A DNA stretch of 64,000 nucleotides from Candidatus Bacteroides pullicola (GTDB lineage Bacteria; Bacteroidota; Bacteroidia; Bacteroidales; Bacteroidaceae), in the NCBI GenBank assembly GCA_019115825.1, contig DXCV01000056.1, positions 107,334 to 171,333 on the forward strand. Direction: 5' to 3'. The translations under genes and the position numbers were made by a program. Under the pieces are notes generated by a model. It saw only the letters and a list, made by a program, of their open reading frames with translations. It was not told the DNA's origin and ran no database searches. Below are positions 40,787 to 49,599 of this stretch, in pieces. The first letter of the stretch is position 1. Each line of letters opens with the position of its first letter.

Positions 40787-42661
40787 TCAGTTCTTTTTGC
40801 CTTTCTTCTTTGAAGGCTTGGCCCATCCGCCTTCGTCAAAGTCCGGTTCCTGCCAACGCGGGTCGTTGTCGTGTTGGAAGAACTGTCTCCAGTCATCTTT
40901 CTTACCCTTGGTGCGGGTAAATTCCATATCCTCGTTTTCGGGCTTTTTGCGACGTTTATTGGGAGCGTCTGCGTTAGGCTTGCGTGTGCTCTTCTTTGCT
41001 TTCTTAGGCGTGCTTCCCGGCTCTTCTCCGGCTATTTCCACCGTCACCTTGTGTCCTTTCCAGTTGGCGCGGCTCAATCCCTTCAGCACGCGCTGTGTGG
41101 CCTCTTCTTCCACCTCGAAGAACGAGAAGTTGCGCATCAGGTCGATTCGTCCGATTTCTACCCGACCCCGTACGTGCGAGTTGATAAGCCCGATAAGCTC
41201 ATTGGGGAACAGGTTGTCGTTCTTGCCCAGGTTGATGAAGAAGCGCGTATAGCCCGGTTCGGCTTTGCGGTTGTCTTCGCCGGAGGCACTTTTCTTGCCT
41301 TTCTTTTCCTTGCGGTCGGCACGGGTGTCGGTGGCTGTTTCGATGTCCTTACGGTCGCGGTAGTAGTCCGAGAAGCGGTTGAACTCGTGGCTCACCACGC
41401 GTTTGATGAGGTCTTCCTTCGAGAGCCAGTCCAGTTTGCGGTAGACGTCGGGCATGAAGTCGGCAATCTCTTCTTCGTTCACTTTCACCTTTTCCAGGTC
41501 GTCGATGACTTTCATCAGCTGTCGTTCGCAGATTTCCTTGGCGGTGGGCATTTTCCCGGCTTCGAATTTCTTGCCGATGATGCGTTCTATTTCACGCATA
41601 CGGCCCTTTTCACGCAGGTTGATGATGGCGACGGAAGTGCCCGTCTTGCCGGCGCGTCCGGTGCGTCCGCTGCGGTGCGTGTAGCTCTCGGTGTCTTCGG
41701 GCAGGCCGTAGTTGATGACGTGTGTCAGGTCGTCCACGTCCAGTCCGCGTGCGGCAACGTCCGTGGCCACCAAAAGCTGGAGGTTGCGGATGCGAAATTT
41801 CTGCATCACCGCGTCACGCTGCGCCTGGCTCAGTTCGCCGTGCAGCGAGTCGGCATTGTAGCCCTCCTGCATCAGCTTGTCGGCAATTTCCTGCGTCTCC
41901 TTGCGCGTGCGGCAGAAGATGATGCCGTAGATGCTGGGATTATAGTCCACGATGCGCTTCAGCGTTTCGTATTTGTCCTTGGCGTGTACTACGTAGACCA
42001 CGTGGTGCACGTTGGCTGTGCCTTCGTTCTTGCGTCCGATGGTGATTTCCTTGGCGTCGTGCAGGTAGTTCTTCGCTATGCGTGAGATTTCCGCGCTCAT
42101 CGTGGCGGAGAAGAGCAGCGTGTTGCGCTCTTGCGGCACGTCGGCCAGGATGGCGTCTATGCTCTCGCTGAAGCCCATGTTCAGCATTTCGTCGGCCTCG
42201 TCCAGCACCACGTTTTGCACGGTGGCCAGCGACACGGTCTTGCGTTGCATCAGGTCCAGCAGGCGTCCCGGCGTGGCCACGATGATGTGCACGCCCTGCT
42301 TGAGGGCACGTATCTGGCTTTCGATGGACGAGCCGCCGTAGACGGGCAATACCCGCAGGCCGTCGATATACTTGGAATAGTCGTTGAGGTCGCCCGCTAT
42401 TTGCAGGCAAAGTTCGCGCGTGGGGCAGAGGATGAGCGACTGGGGGACGCGCTTGGTCACGTCCGTCTTCTGTAAAAGCGGCAGACCGTAGGCGGCCGTT
42501 TTGCCTGTTCCGGTCTGCGCCAGTGCCACGACGTCATTGTTTTCTCCCAGCAGATAAGGAATCACTTCTTCTTGTACCGGCATGGGCTGCACATAGCCCA
42601 TCTCTTCGATGGCGCGGCGTATCTCCGGCGACACACCGAGCTCTTCAAATGTCTTCATCAA
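40787..42661 (-). CDS. DEAD/DEAH box RNA helicase with DbpA-type RNA-binding domain
   Basis: ALAQTGTGKTAAYGLP, VATPGRLLDL, LDEADEM, SATMS, HRSGRTGRAGKTG; C-terminal DbpA-like domain and basic tail. Confidence 0.97.
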   Translation of the reverse strand: MMKTFEELGVSPEIRRAIEEMGYVQPMPVQEEVIPYLLGENNDVVALAQTGTGKTAAYGLPLLQKTDVTKRVPQSLILCPTRELCLQIAGDLNDYSKYIDGLRVLPVYGGSSIESQIRALKQGVHIIVATPGRLLDLMQRKTVSLATVQNVVLDEADEMLNMGFSESIDAILADVPQERNTLLFSATMSAEISRIAKNYLHDAKEITIGRKNEGTANVHHVVYVVHAKDKYETLKRIVDYNPSIYGIIFCRTRKETQEIADKLMQEGYNADSLHGELSQAQRDAVMQKFRIRNLQLLVATDVAARGLDVDDLTHVINYGLPEDTESYTHRSGRTGRAGKTGTSVAIINLREKGRMREIERIIGKKFEAGKMPTAKEICERQLMKVIDDLEKVKVNEEEIADFMPDVYRKLDWLSKEDLIKRVVSHEFNRFSDYYRDRKDIETATDTRADRKEKKGKKSASGEDNRKAEPGYTRFFINLGKNDNLFPNELIGLINSHVRGRVEIGRIDLMRNFSFFEVEEEATQRVLKGLSRANWKGHKVTVEIAGEEPGSTPKKAKKSTRKPNADAPNKRRKKPENEDMEFTRTKGKKDDWRQFFQHDNDPRWQEPDFDEGGWAKPSKKKGKKN

Positions 42662-42787
42662 ATCGTTGTATCACTTTGTTTTCGGCTGCAAAGGTAATAC
42701 AAATAGTTGAGATATGGGGTGATATGGGGCAGAAAGGGTGAACGTTGATATGATTTCTTGCCGTGCGCATCAATCCATGCAGTCAAC

Positions 42788-42896
42788 AGGTTCAGTCCTT
42801 GTATCGGAGGACTGCAGTCATTCTACTGCAAGGACTCCAGTCCTCGGCTACAAGGACTGTAATCCTTGGCTTTAAGGACTGAGGTCAGGACTTGGT
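42788..42896. repeat. 22-bp-period intergenic tandem array (family D: AGGACTCCAGTCCTCGGCTACA)
   Basis: Units at 42788 (20 bp, degenerate), 42808 (23), 42831 (22), 42853 (22), 42875 (partial); palindromes such as AGGACTCCAGTCCT. Confidence 0.85.
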
Positions 42897-42937
42897 TCAC
42901 CTCGCTTTCTTTATGGCTGATTAATTCCTTCAGCAGT

Positions 42938-43777
42938 TTAGTATCCGTATGCGCTTGCATCCAATGCCAGGCGGAAGCCCAGGTAATTGTAACCTTTCGC
43001 CGGATCGTCGTATGTACGTATGGAAGGCAGGCAGAATATCTCACTGGCCCTCCATGCGCCTCCGTGTGCCACTTTGTATTCTCCAATGGGGCATCCTTTG
43101 GGATTCGTTTCGCTGCTATTCGGATAAGGTCCATACCAGTCGTGACACCATTCCATCACATTGCCGCACATGTCATAGATTCCTAATGAATTGGGCAGTT
43201 TCTGCATGACGTTGTGTACGGTTTCTCCTGCATTCCCTTTGGCCCAAGCTACTTCGTACAGGTGGTCTGAACCTGCGTAGCGCTGTGAGCTTTGCTTTTC
43301 ACCTCCGCGTGCGGCGTACACCCATTCGGCATCTGTGGGAAGCCTGAAATGCCGGCCTGTACGTTGGCTCAGGGCTTCTATGAATAGCTGTGCCTCATGC
43401 CAACTGACGTTCGTCACCGGCAGGTGTTTCCCTTTTGTTGCAGACGGATTGGTTCCCATGACTTCTTGCCATAACCCTTGCGTTACTTCGCATACTCCTA
43501 TGTAATAGTCGGATAGCGTCACTTGGTGCTTGGGCATCTGTTCTGCCAGCCATTTGCGGGTAAAGTTGTCTTCCCCTTCCAATGCCTCTTCTGATTCGCC
43601 CAATTGAAATGTCCCGCCTTTGACGAAGACCATCTGCACGGTTTCAGTCCCGATGGTCAATTGAAGGTTTGCAGGTATAGGTTCGTAACGTACCCAGAGG
43701 ATAATGCTGTTGATTATGATCCAAGCGGCAAGCAGGAGTGCCAGATATTTGCCTGAGGTGGTAATATGAAGTTTCAT
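42938..43777 (-). CDS. SUMF1/formylglycine-generating-enzyme-family protein (likely non-FGE)
   Basis: FVKGGTFQLGESEE...YYIGVCEVTQGLWQEVMG...PVTNVSWHEAQLFIEALSQRTGRHFRLPTDAEWVYAARGG...GNVMEWCHDWYG...YNYLGFRLAL. Confidence 0.9.
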   Translation of the reverse strand: MKLHITTSGKYLALLLAAWIIINSIILWVRYEPIPANLQLTIGTETVQMVFVKGGTFQLGESEEALEGEDNFTRKWLAEQMPKHQVTLSDYYIGVCEVTQGLWQEVMGTNPSATKGKHLPVTNVSWHEAQLFIEALSQRTGRHFRLPTDAEWVYAARGGEKQSSQRYAGSDHLYEVAWAKGNAGETVHNVMQKLPNSLGIYDMCGNVMEWCHDWYGPYPNSSETNPKGCPIGEYKVAHGGAWRASEIFCLPSIRTYDDPAKGYNYLGFRLALDASAYGY

Positions 43778-43832
43778 AAGCTGATAGAGTTTTAGTTATA
43801 AATAGTTGCTCACATTTATTTAGTACGCCTAT

Positions 43833-45749
43833 TTAGCGTAAGTAATTTAATAATTTAGAAGACGGTACTTTGATGTCTATGACTCCGAAAGAGAATGGAG
43901 CTATAGCGTAGGGGTAATAATGAAATACGTAATATATTTCACCGGCTACTTCTTCGCGACTAATGTTGTCGCTCACATAGAAATCCCAAAATGTATCTGG
44001 GTCTTCATCTTTATATTGTACCATCAGCTGATTCCACAAGATAGGTTGTATTACTTCTTTTTCCACATTGAACAGGTCGTAGTAACTCAGCAGCCTTTGC
44101 TTGTTCAGGTCGAAGATTTTGTACGTGTCGCCGTATGTCCCGTGTATAGCACCATGCGGACTATCTGTAGCATGTATCAGGTATTGTACCCAATTTAATA
44201 TGGAGTCGTACGAACAGGTTAGCTTGATAGTCTTGGAGTCTGCCCACCATTCGCGATTGGTTTCTATTCTTAATTTTATGTCATTTTCGTCATATTGGTA
44301 TTCGTCTTCTATGAAAGATTGGGTCGCCTGCTGGAAATTTTAACCTGCATATTTCGTCCCGAAGCAATCTTCCACCATTTGAGCATGAAGTCTGTGCAAG
44401 TCCTGCCCGACAATGCTCTTGGGATATGATAGTTTGCATTGAAACTCACCCAAATTGACTTCTTCTCCATTAGGCCCTCTCTCAACAAATGATTTCTCAT
44501 AGTTGAATTCATCAAATACTATGGTGCTAGTCTCGTTTGGTGTTTCAACAGCCTTACTGATAGGCTGTGTATTGTTTGTTTTTTCATTATTTCCAAAGAT
44601 GTCTATGAGTGGATGCTGTTGGAAGGCAGGAGCATCCTTGAAAGGTTGCCATCCGAACCAAGCGTAGAAGCCATTGGCATAATAACGCAGGCCTTTGCTT
44701 TGCGGGAAAAGGCTGCCGAGGAGCAACAGGCATAAAAGGAAGACCACATAGGCTCCCATTGCGTGGAGGACTCCTTGCAGTATTTGCTTCCTGCCGTCTT
44801 TGCCTACGGCTTGTTTCGTGTCGGCGGGGATGTCTGTCTTTTTCTGATAGGTGACCGTCGTGGAGGCTGATGCGGGCGGAGGTGTTGGACGCTTGTCTTC
44901 CTTTACGGTTTCCAATTCTCTCCTCTCTTGTTCAGCCAAGAATTGTTGGTGCGTTTTCTTGATTTCCTCCACAATTTCTTTCTTGCTGTCGTCTTGTTTT
45001 TTTAGCTCCTGTATGGCTCTCATGGCTTCCAGATGTGCTCCGCTCATCCCTCTTAGCGGCCTGGGGCTGTTTACCGTCGGGGCATAGGAAGAATTGTCTT
45101 CCGTAATGGTCGGGGACGGAGTAGGTTGGGGAGTTGGCTTAGACTGATGCACTTGTTTGTATTTCGGGGATGGGCCATATTCATTCTCTTCTTCAGAGTC
45201 CCTGCATAGCCAGATAGTCAGGCGTATGAGGTAGATGATGCCGCCAATTGTCCATCCAATAACAATGAATGGGATGGAGGTAAATACTACAAATATAGGT
45301 ATCGTTAGAAAAGATATGAGATAGAGTGTTAATATGTTCCATCCACTTTTGCCGATGTCGTGTAGGCGGCGGACAGATACGGCCAGTACGGGCAGGAAGA
45401 AAACAAGCCAATATAGGCAATAGAGCAGGCTGACAGGCTGCCCCCATATTTCTATGGTTGGTGAAGGAGTGAAGTATGTTATGATGCCTATTAACACGTC
45501 GAAAAGCGTGAAATACCAGTATTCAGACCGGCGTGCCCTGCCGGAGAAATTGACATAGTTCTTGATGAGGGCCGAGTATATCGCTTCGCCAAAAGTTAGT
45601 GTGGGCTGTTCGTCTATATAATACGGCCTGTAAAGCGGATTGTTGCTGTCCTTTGCTGTTTCTTTTGCAAGGGGTGCTCCGCAGTGTGGGCAAGTGGTAG
45701 CTTTATCAGATACCATTGCCCCGCATTCGTAACATTTAATTAAAGCCAT
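43833..45749 (-). pseudogene. zinc-ribbon + DUF805 + DUF3298/RsiV-like C-terminal domain protein split by an in-frame TAA at 44340-44342
   Basis: 45749-44340 encodes MALIKCYECGAMVSDKATTCPHCGAPLAK...(DUF805 TM region)...ERGPNGEEVNLGEFQCKLSYPKSIVGQDLHRLHAQMVEDCFGTKYAG*; the same frame continues NFQQATQSFIEDEYQYDENDIKLRIETNREWW...YDLFNVEKEVIQP...SKLLNYLR* to 43833. Confidence 0.75.
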
Positions 45750-45754
45750 AGTTG

Positions 45755-46096
45755 TTATTGTTTATCAAAATGTATTTCCCAGAGATAGTTAAATCCGTCA
45801 GAAATGACGTCAATAGGATACTTCACCTGCTCATATCTTCCCCAATATCGTATTTTGAAGGTTACTAATCCGGCGTATTGTTTTCCTTCTTTATGAACCA
45901 GAGTTACATCAGTCACTTGAATGTCACTAATGCCTAAACTACTCATCGAGATGTTGCTGATAAGATCCGGATTATTGGCCATTTCTTGAGCAATGCCCAG
46001 TTTCACTTCTTCTGCTACAATCTCTGCGGGTATGCAGGACGCCAAGAACAGAATGGTTATTGCAATGCCTACCAGTAAGGAACTAAGTCTTTTCAT
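45755..46096 (-). CDS. hypothetical lipoprotein
   Basis: MKRLSSLLVGIAITILFLASCIPAEIV lipobox; start taken at 46096. Confidence 0.65.
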   Translation of the reverse strand: MKRLSSLLVGIAITILFLASCIPAEIVAEEVKLGIAQEMANNPDLISNISMSSLGISDIQVTDVTLVHKEGKQYAGLVTFKIRYWGRYEQVKYPIDVISDGFNYLWEIHFDKQ

Positions 46097-46101
46097 CGGA
46101 A

Positions 46102-46746
46102 TCATATTTTTTGAAACTCCCAATTATTCAGTCCGTCTTTCAAATTGAACCGACAATAGCACGGCTCTTTTCCCTTATCCACTCCGTGTGCAAATAGTAG
46201 ATATATGATTATCTCCTTGCCGGGTGGGGGGAGTAACGCATCCATTCCTTCTATGTACGATTTATATTTCTTCTGAAGACTATTAAGCGTTCCTTTGTCA
46301 GCCGAGTAAAGTATTTGGATGAAATAGCTTTCTTTGCAATATTTGTCTATTTCAGCATCTTTGATCAGCTTTGTTAAATCATTCCGCACCTTTTCTTCCT
46401 TGACATTATGGGCTTTGAGTTCCAGCATGTGCAATCTTTGCCATTTATCCTCTATTCTTTGGTAGATGCACATATCTATCCGGCCAGACTCTCCGTCCTC
46501 TTTTTCAACCAACCTGCCGTTTTCTGACGAATATCTTTTCTGGGTAGGTGTTTCCACGGAATACTTCAACCCTTTTGCCGTCCTGCAAAAATGGTCGATG
46601 AATAGTTGTTTGAACTCCTGTTCGCTTTGTCGCTTATTACCGTTGCGCAGCTGCGGGTAGATCAGTTTGATGTTTCCGGTTTCTTGTTCCATTTCGATTA
46701 GGTCGCGGAATGCGTTGCGAATTACTTGGTCTACTACGTTTTGCAT
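46102..46746 (-). CDS. hypothetical protein with possible PD-(D/E)XK nuclease-like core
   Basis: 214 aa; GESGRIDMCIYQRIEDKWQRLHMLELKAHNVKEEKVRNDLTKLI resembles D-x(n)-ExK. Confidence 0.65.
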   Translation of the reverse strand: MQNVVDQVIRNAFRDLIEMEQETGNIKLIYPQLRNGNKRQSEQEFKQLFIDHFCRTAKGLKYSVETPTQKRYSSENGRLVEKEDGESGRIDMCIYQRIEDKWQRLHMLELKAHNVKEEKVRNDLTKLIKDAEIDKYCKESYFIQILYSADKGTLNSLQKKYKSYIEGMDALLPPPGKEIIIYLLFAHGVDKGKEPCYCRFNLKDGLNNWEFQKI

Positions 46747-46833
46747 AATTTCTATTGGTATGTTGTTTATTTTTATTTAATTGGCAGAATCGAAGCACGC
46801 ATTGTCTTGATTCTGCCAATGGCTTTTGTCTGT

Positions 46834-47808
46834 TTATGGTTTTAGATAGTACATCTTGGCACCATCAAATACGGCTGGAAAGCCATACAAGTCTGTTAGC
46901 AGACAAGGCTCGCCTTGGAACTGCACGGCGCTGTAGTCTTTGGGGATGGTCGGGGTCGCCTGCACCTGTTTGAGATAATTCTGCGAATAGTATCTCTTTT
47001 CCTGTGGGTAGAGTACAAGTTTGTCATGTTCAGACCCAGCCGGAATTACCGCTTCCAAAGGATAGAGGCAATCAGCGATTATGACGGTTTTCTCTATGAA
47101 CCTAAAAGATCTTTTCCCACTTTTTGCTTGGAAACCGTTGGCCGAAAAGACAATCTCGTCATACGCGCCCCATTGTTGGGTTAAAGAAACTTGGTCATTG
47201 TATTTCAGCAAGGCTTCTATCAGTAAGGACACGTAAACTTCATCGCTTAAATTCATCTGTTTACAATATGGACTGAACTTTTCATAGTAACCTGGGTTAT
47301 CCGTGAATAATTTTCGGATAACCTCGGGGAACTTCTCTTTCTTTATCACCTTTTCTCCTTTTGCATTGCGTCGATAGAAGTTGAGCGGTGTCTTCCCATT
47401 AAGTAGGTCTGATATATCATTAGGTTTAATTTTCCAATTTATTTCCTTCACACAATTGGGGTTCAGTCGATTTCCTTTGAAAGAATATAGTATGGCAGGC
47501 CTCAAAAGAGGATTGTCCATCAGCATGTAAGTCTGCGGACCCAGTTTTTGGGCATACGAACTATATTTATCTGTGACGATGTAGCATTCTTGTTTGTGTA
47601 TTTCTCCATGTTCGTCTGTTTCTACTATCTGTCCGAAGGCATTGGTCAGCGTTCTGCCACCTCCGCTGGGATAGAGAATCAATGTAGGTATGGGGTCTGT
47701 TTGCCAACGGTCAGCTTCTTTATTTTTTTCTAACTGCTGAATGCTGGGTTGTGCTTGAATATCTGTGCAGGCCATTAACAGGAATGCTGCAAATAAACTT
47801 TTTCTCAT
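46834..47808 (-). CDS. hypothetical secreted protein
   Basis: 324 aa with signal peptide MRKSLFAAFLLMACTDIQAQ; no family recognised. Confidence 0.7.
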   Translation of the reverse strand: MRKSLFAAFLLMACTDIQAQPSIQQLEKNKEADRWQTDPIPTLILYPSGGGRTLTNAFGQIVETDEHGEIHKQECYIVTDKYSSYAQKLGPQTYMLMDNPLLRPAILYSFKGNRLNPNCVKEINWKIKPNDISDLLNGKTPLNFYRRNAKGEKVIKKEKFPEVIRKLFTDNPGYYEKFSPYCKQMNLSDEVYVSLLIEALLKYNDQVSLTQQWGAYDEIVFSANGFQAKSGKRSFRFIEKTVIIADCLYPLEAVIPAGSEHDKLVLYPQEKRYYSQNYLKQVQATPTIPKDYSAVQFQGEPCLLTDLYGFPAVFDGAKMYYLKP

Positions 47809-47819
47809 AGGTATGCATT

Positions 47820-49145
47820 TTATAAAACAACAATATCATATCTATTCAAGTCATCGTCTTCTATTTGCCAAAGCATTTCACCATTTGCTTGCCAATAAAT
47901 CAATTCCAAATACTCTACTTCTTGTGTCTGCAGGTTGCGGCACTTGGCTCTTAATTCTTTTTTATATATGACAAGGTCTTCGCATCTGTAGGTATTCCCT
48001 GCGATTTGTCCATCGTTGTTTAATTCGGCAAAATCTTGGTTGACATAGTTCTCTTTTAGATAATTGAGATGATTCTCTGTAATGCATGGATTTGCACCTC
48101 TGGTGCGATATATCAAGTATTCAGTTCCATTGGCATCTTCTACCAGCCATACAGTTGGTCTGAATAACCAACTTTGGAAAAACTCGTAATTTTTCTCGTA
48201 ATCAATGGCAGTGGCGTTGTCTATAGTTTGTGAATAAGCGGTTTCATCTCCTATTTCACATGTGTAATATTTAGGTGTGTTTTTTAACTCGTCATATAAA
48301 GTTTTGTCTTCGCCTTTTAACTCTCCTTTTTTAGCTATTTTCTTTTCAAGTTTCTCCAAGTCTTTTTGTATCTTTGGAAGGTACACTGTAGGAGGACATT
48401 GAGTTGAGTTAATACGGACCAAACTGTCTGCTTCTTCATAGGTGAGTACATCCTTTAGGACAAAGAATTGATTGAAGATGTCTTTGTCTATTGCTATATT
48501 GTACCCGTCTTCCATCACACCATAGATTTGTGCTTCAAAGAAAGGAATTTCTTTGCCATATTTGCTAAATTGTTCGGACTTTACAGTTATGCCTACAGCC
48601 GGTTTGTTAGAAGAGGGATTAGCTTTATATGGCATTCGTGTGCTGATCTTATCAACGGTGTATTCCTTGCCGCCAACATTGCAAGTTACAGGTTGCGGCA
48701 AGTAGATTATTTTGCGTTTGACTGCACGTGGAAAAGTCTTGTATTGGTTATTATACGCATCGATGAAATCCCCGTAAAAAAGGATTTTTTGCCCGATGAA
48801 GGCTTTATAAAACTGTATTTGAGCAGGAATAGAACGATCATATTGTTTCCCGTTAGGACCTCTTTCTTCATCTTTTTGCTCATGTGGGAACTCCATATTT
48901 TCAGAACCATCCGTTATGGGGACGAACTTTTCTATTTTTACTTCTTCAGATTCAAACTTGATTTGTGCTTTCCCGTATGCCGAGAAAGCGATAAAGGCAG
49001 CTAATAGCAAGCTGCTTCGGATTAGAAATGACTTTTGTTTGCGCGGATTGTCCTTGATGATTCTCGTGCTGGTCTGTTGGGAGTGCTCCACTTTTTCTTC
49101 AAAGCGGGGAAGGGCTGCATCCATGAAAACTTTTACTTCACTCAT
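47820..49145 (-). CDS. hypothetical membrane-anchored protein
   Basis: MSEVKVFMDAALPRFEEKVEHSQQ...SFLIRSSLLLAAFIAFSAYGKAQIKF...; one TM after a 50-60 aa N-terminus; contains ERGPNG as in the 45749-43833 gene. Confidence 0.7.
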   Translation of the reverse strand: MSEVKVFMDAALPRFEEKVEHSQQTSTRIIKDNPRKQKSFLIRSSLLLAAFIAFSAYGKAQIKFESEEVKIEKFVPITDGSENMEFPHEQKDEERGPNGKQYDRSIPAQIQFYKAFIGQKILFYGDFIDAYNNQYKTFPRAVKRKIIYLPQPVTCNVGGKEYTVDKISTRMPYKANPSSNKPAVGITVKSEQFSKYGKEIPFFEAQIYGVMEDGYNIAIDKDIFNQFFVLKDVLTYEEADSLVRINSTQCPPTVYLPKIQKDLEKLEKKIAKKGELKGEDKTLYDELKNTPKYYTCEIGDETAYSQTIDNATAIDYEKNYEFFQSWLFRPTVWLVEDANGTEYLIYRTRGANPCITENHLNYLKENYVNQDFAELNNDGQIAGNTYRCEDLVIYKKELRAKCRNLQTQEVEYLELIYWQANGEMLWQIEDDDLNRYDIVVL

Positions 49146-49599
49146 AGCGATGTCTGTTTTGTGTCCTTGCAGATTCCCCAACCCGGACGGGTTTAATCAT
49201 GATTTTAGTGAAAAGTCTTGGCCATATAAAGAAAAAGCGCGGGAATCTGTACCTGTTACTCGTCCCACACTTCGAGGCCTTCGCATTGCCCATCACTGTC
49301 CGAACGAGCAACGCAGAAGCCCACGCCGATATGTATAGTGACTCGGAGTACGCCATGTGAAATGGGTACACCGAGGACATAAACATATCCCGCAGACATC
49401 TACCGTTGCTTTGCTTTTGACAGTGATTTCAAGAAGTTGCGAAGTTCCGAAGTGCCAAAGACAAAACGCTAAGTAAACGTCTTTCTTTATATATGTACGT
49501 TTCCCGCCCACCCGGCTTCTGCAAAAAAGCCGGTGGATACGGAAAACGCTACAAAGCTATGAATTTAATCGGTGATTTCCAATGATTAGACGAGGAATT

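Noticed and set aside
42938-49145. Known antiphage defence system
   Set aside because: No recognisable restriction, CBASS, Abi, retron or toxin-antitoxin signature genes; one weak nuclease-like motif is insufficient
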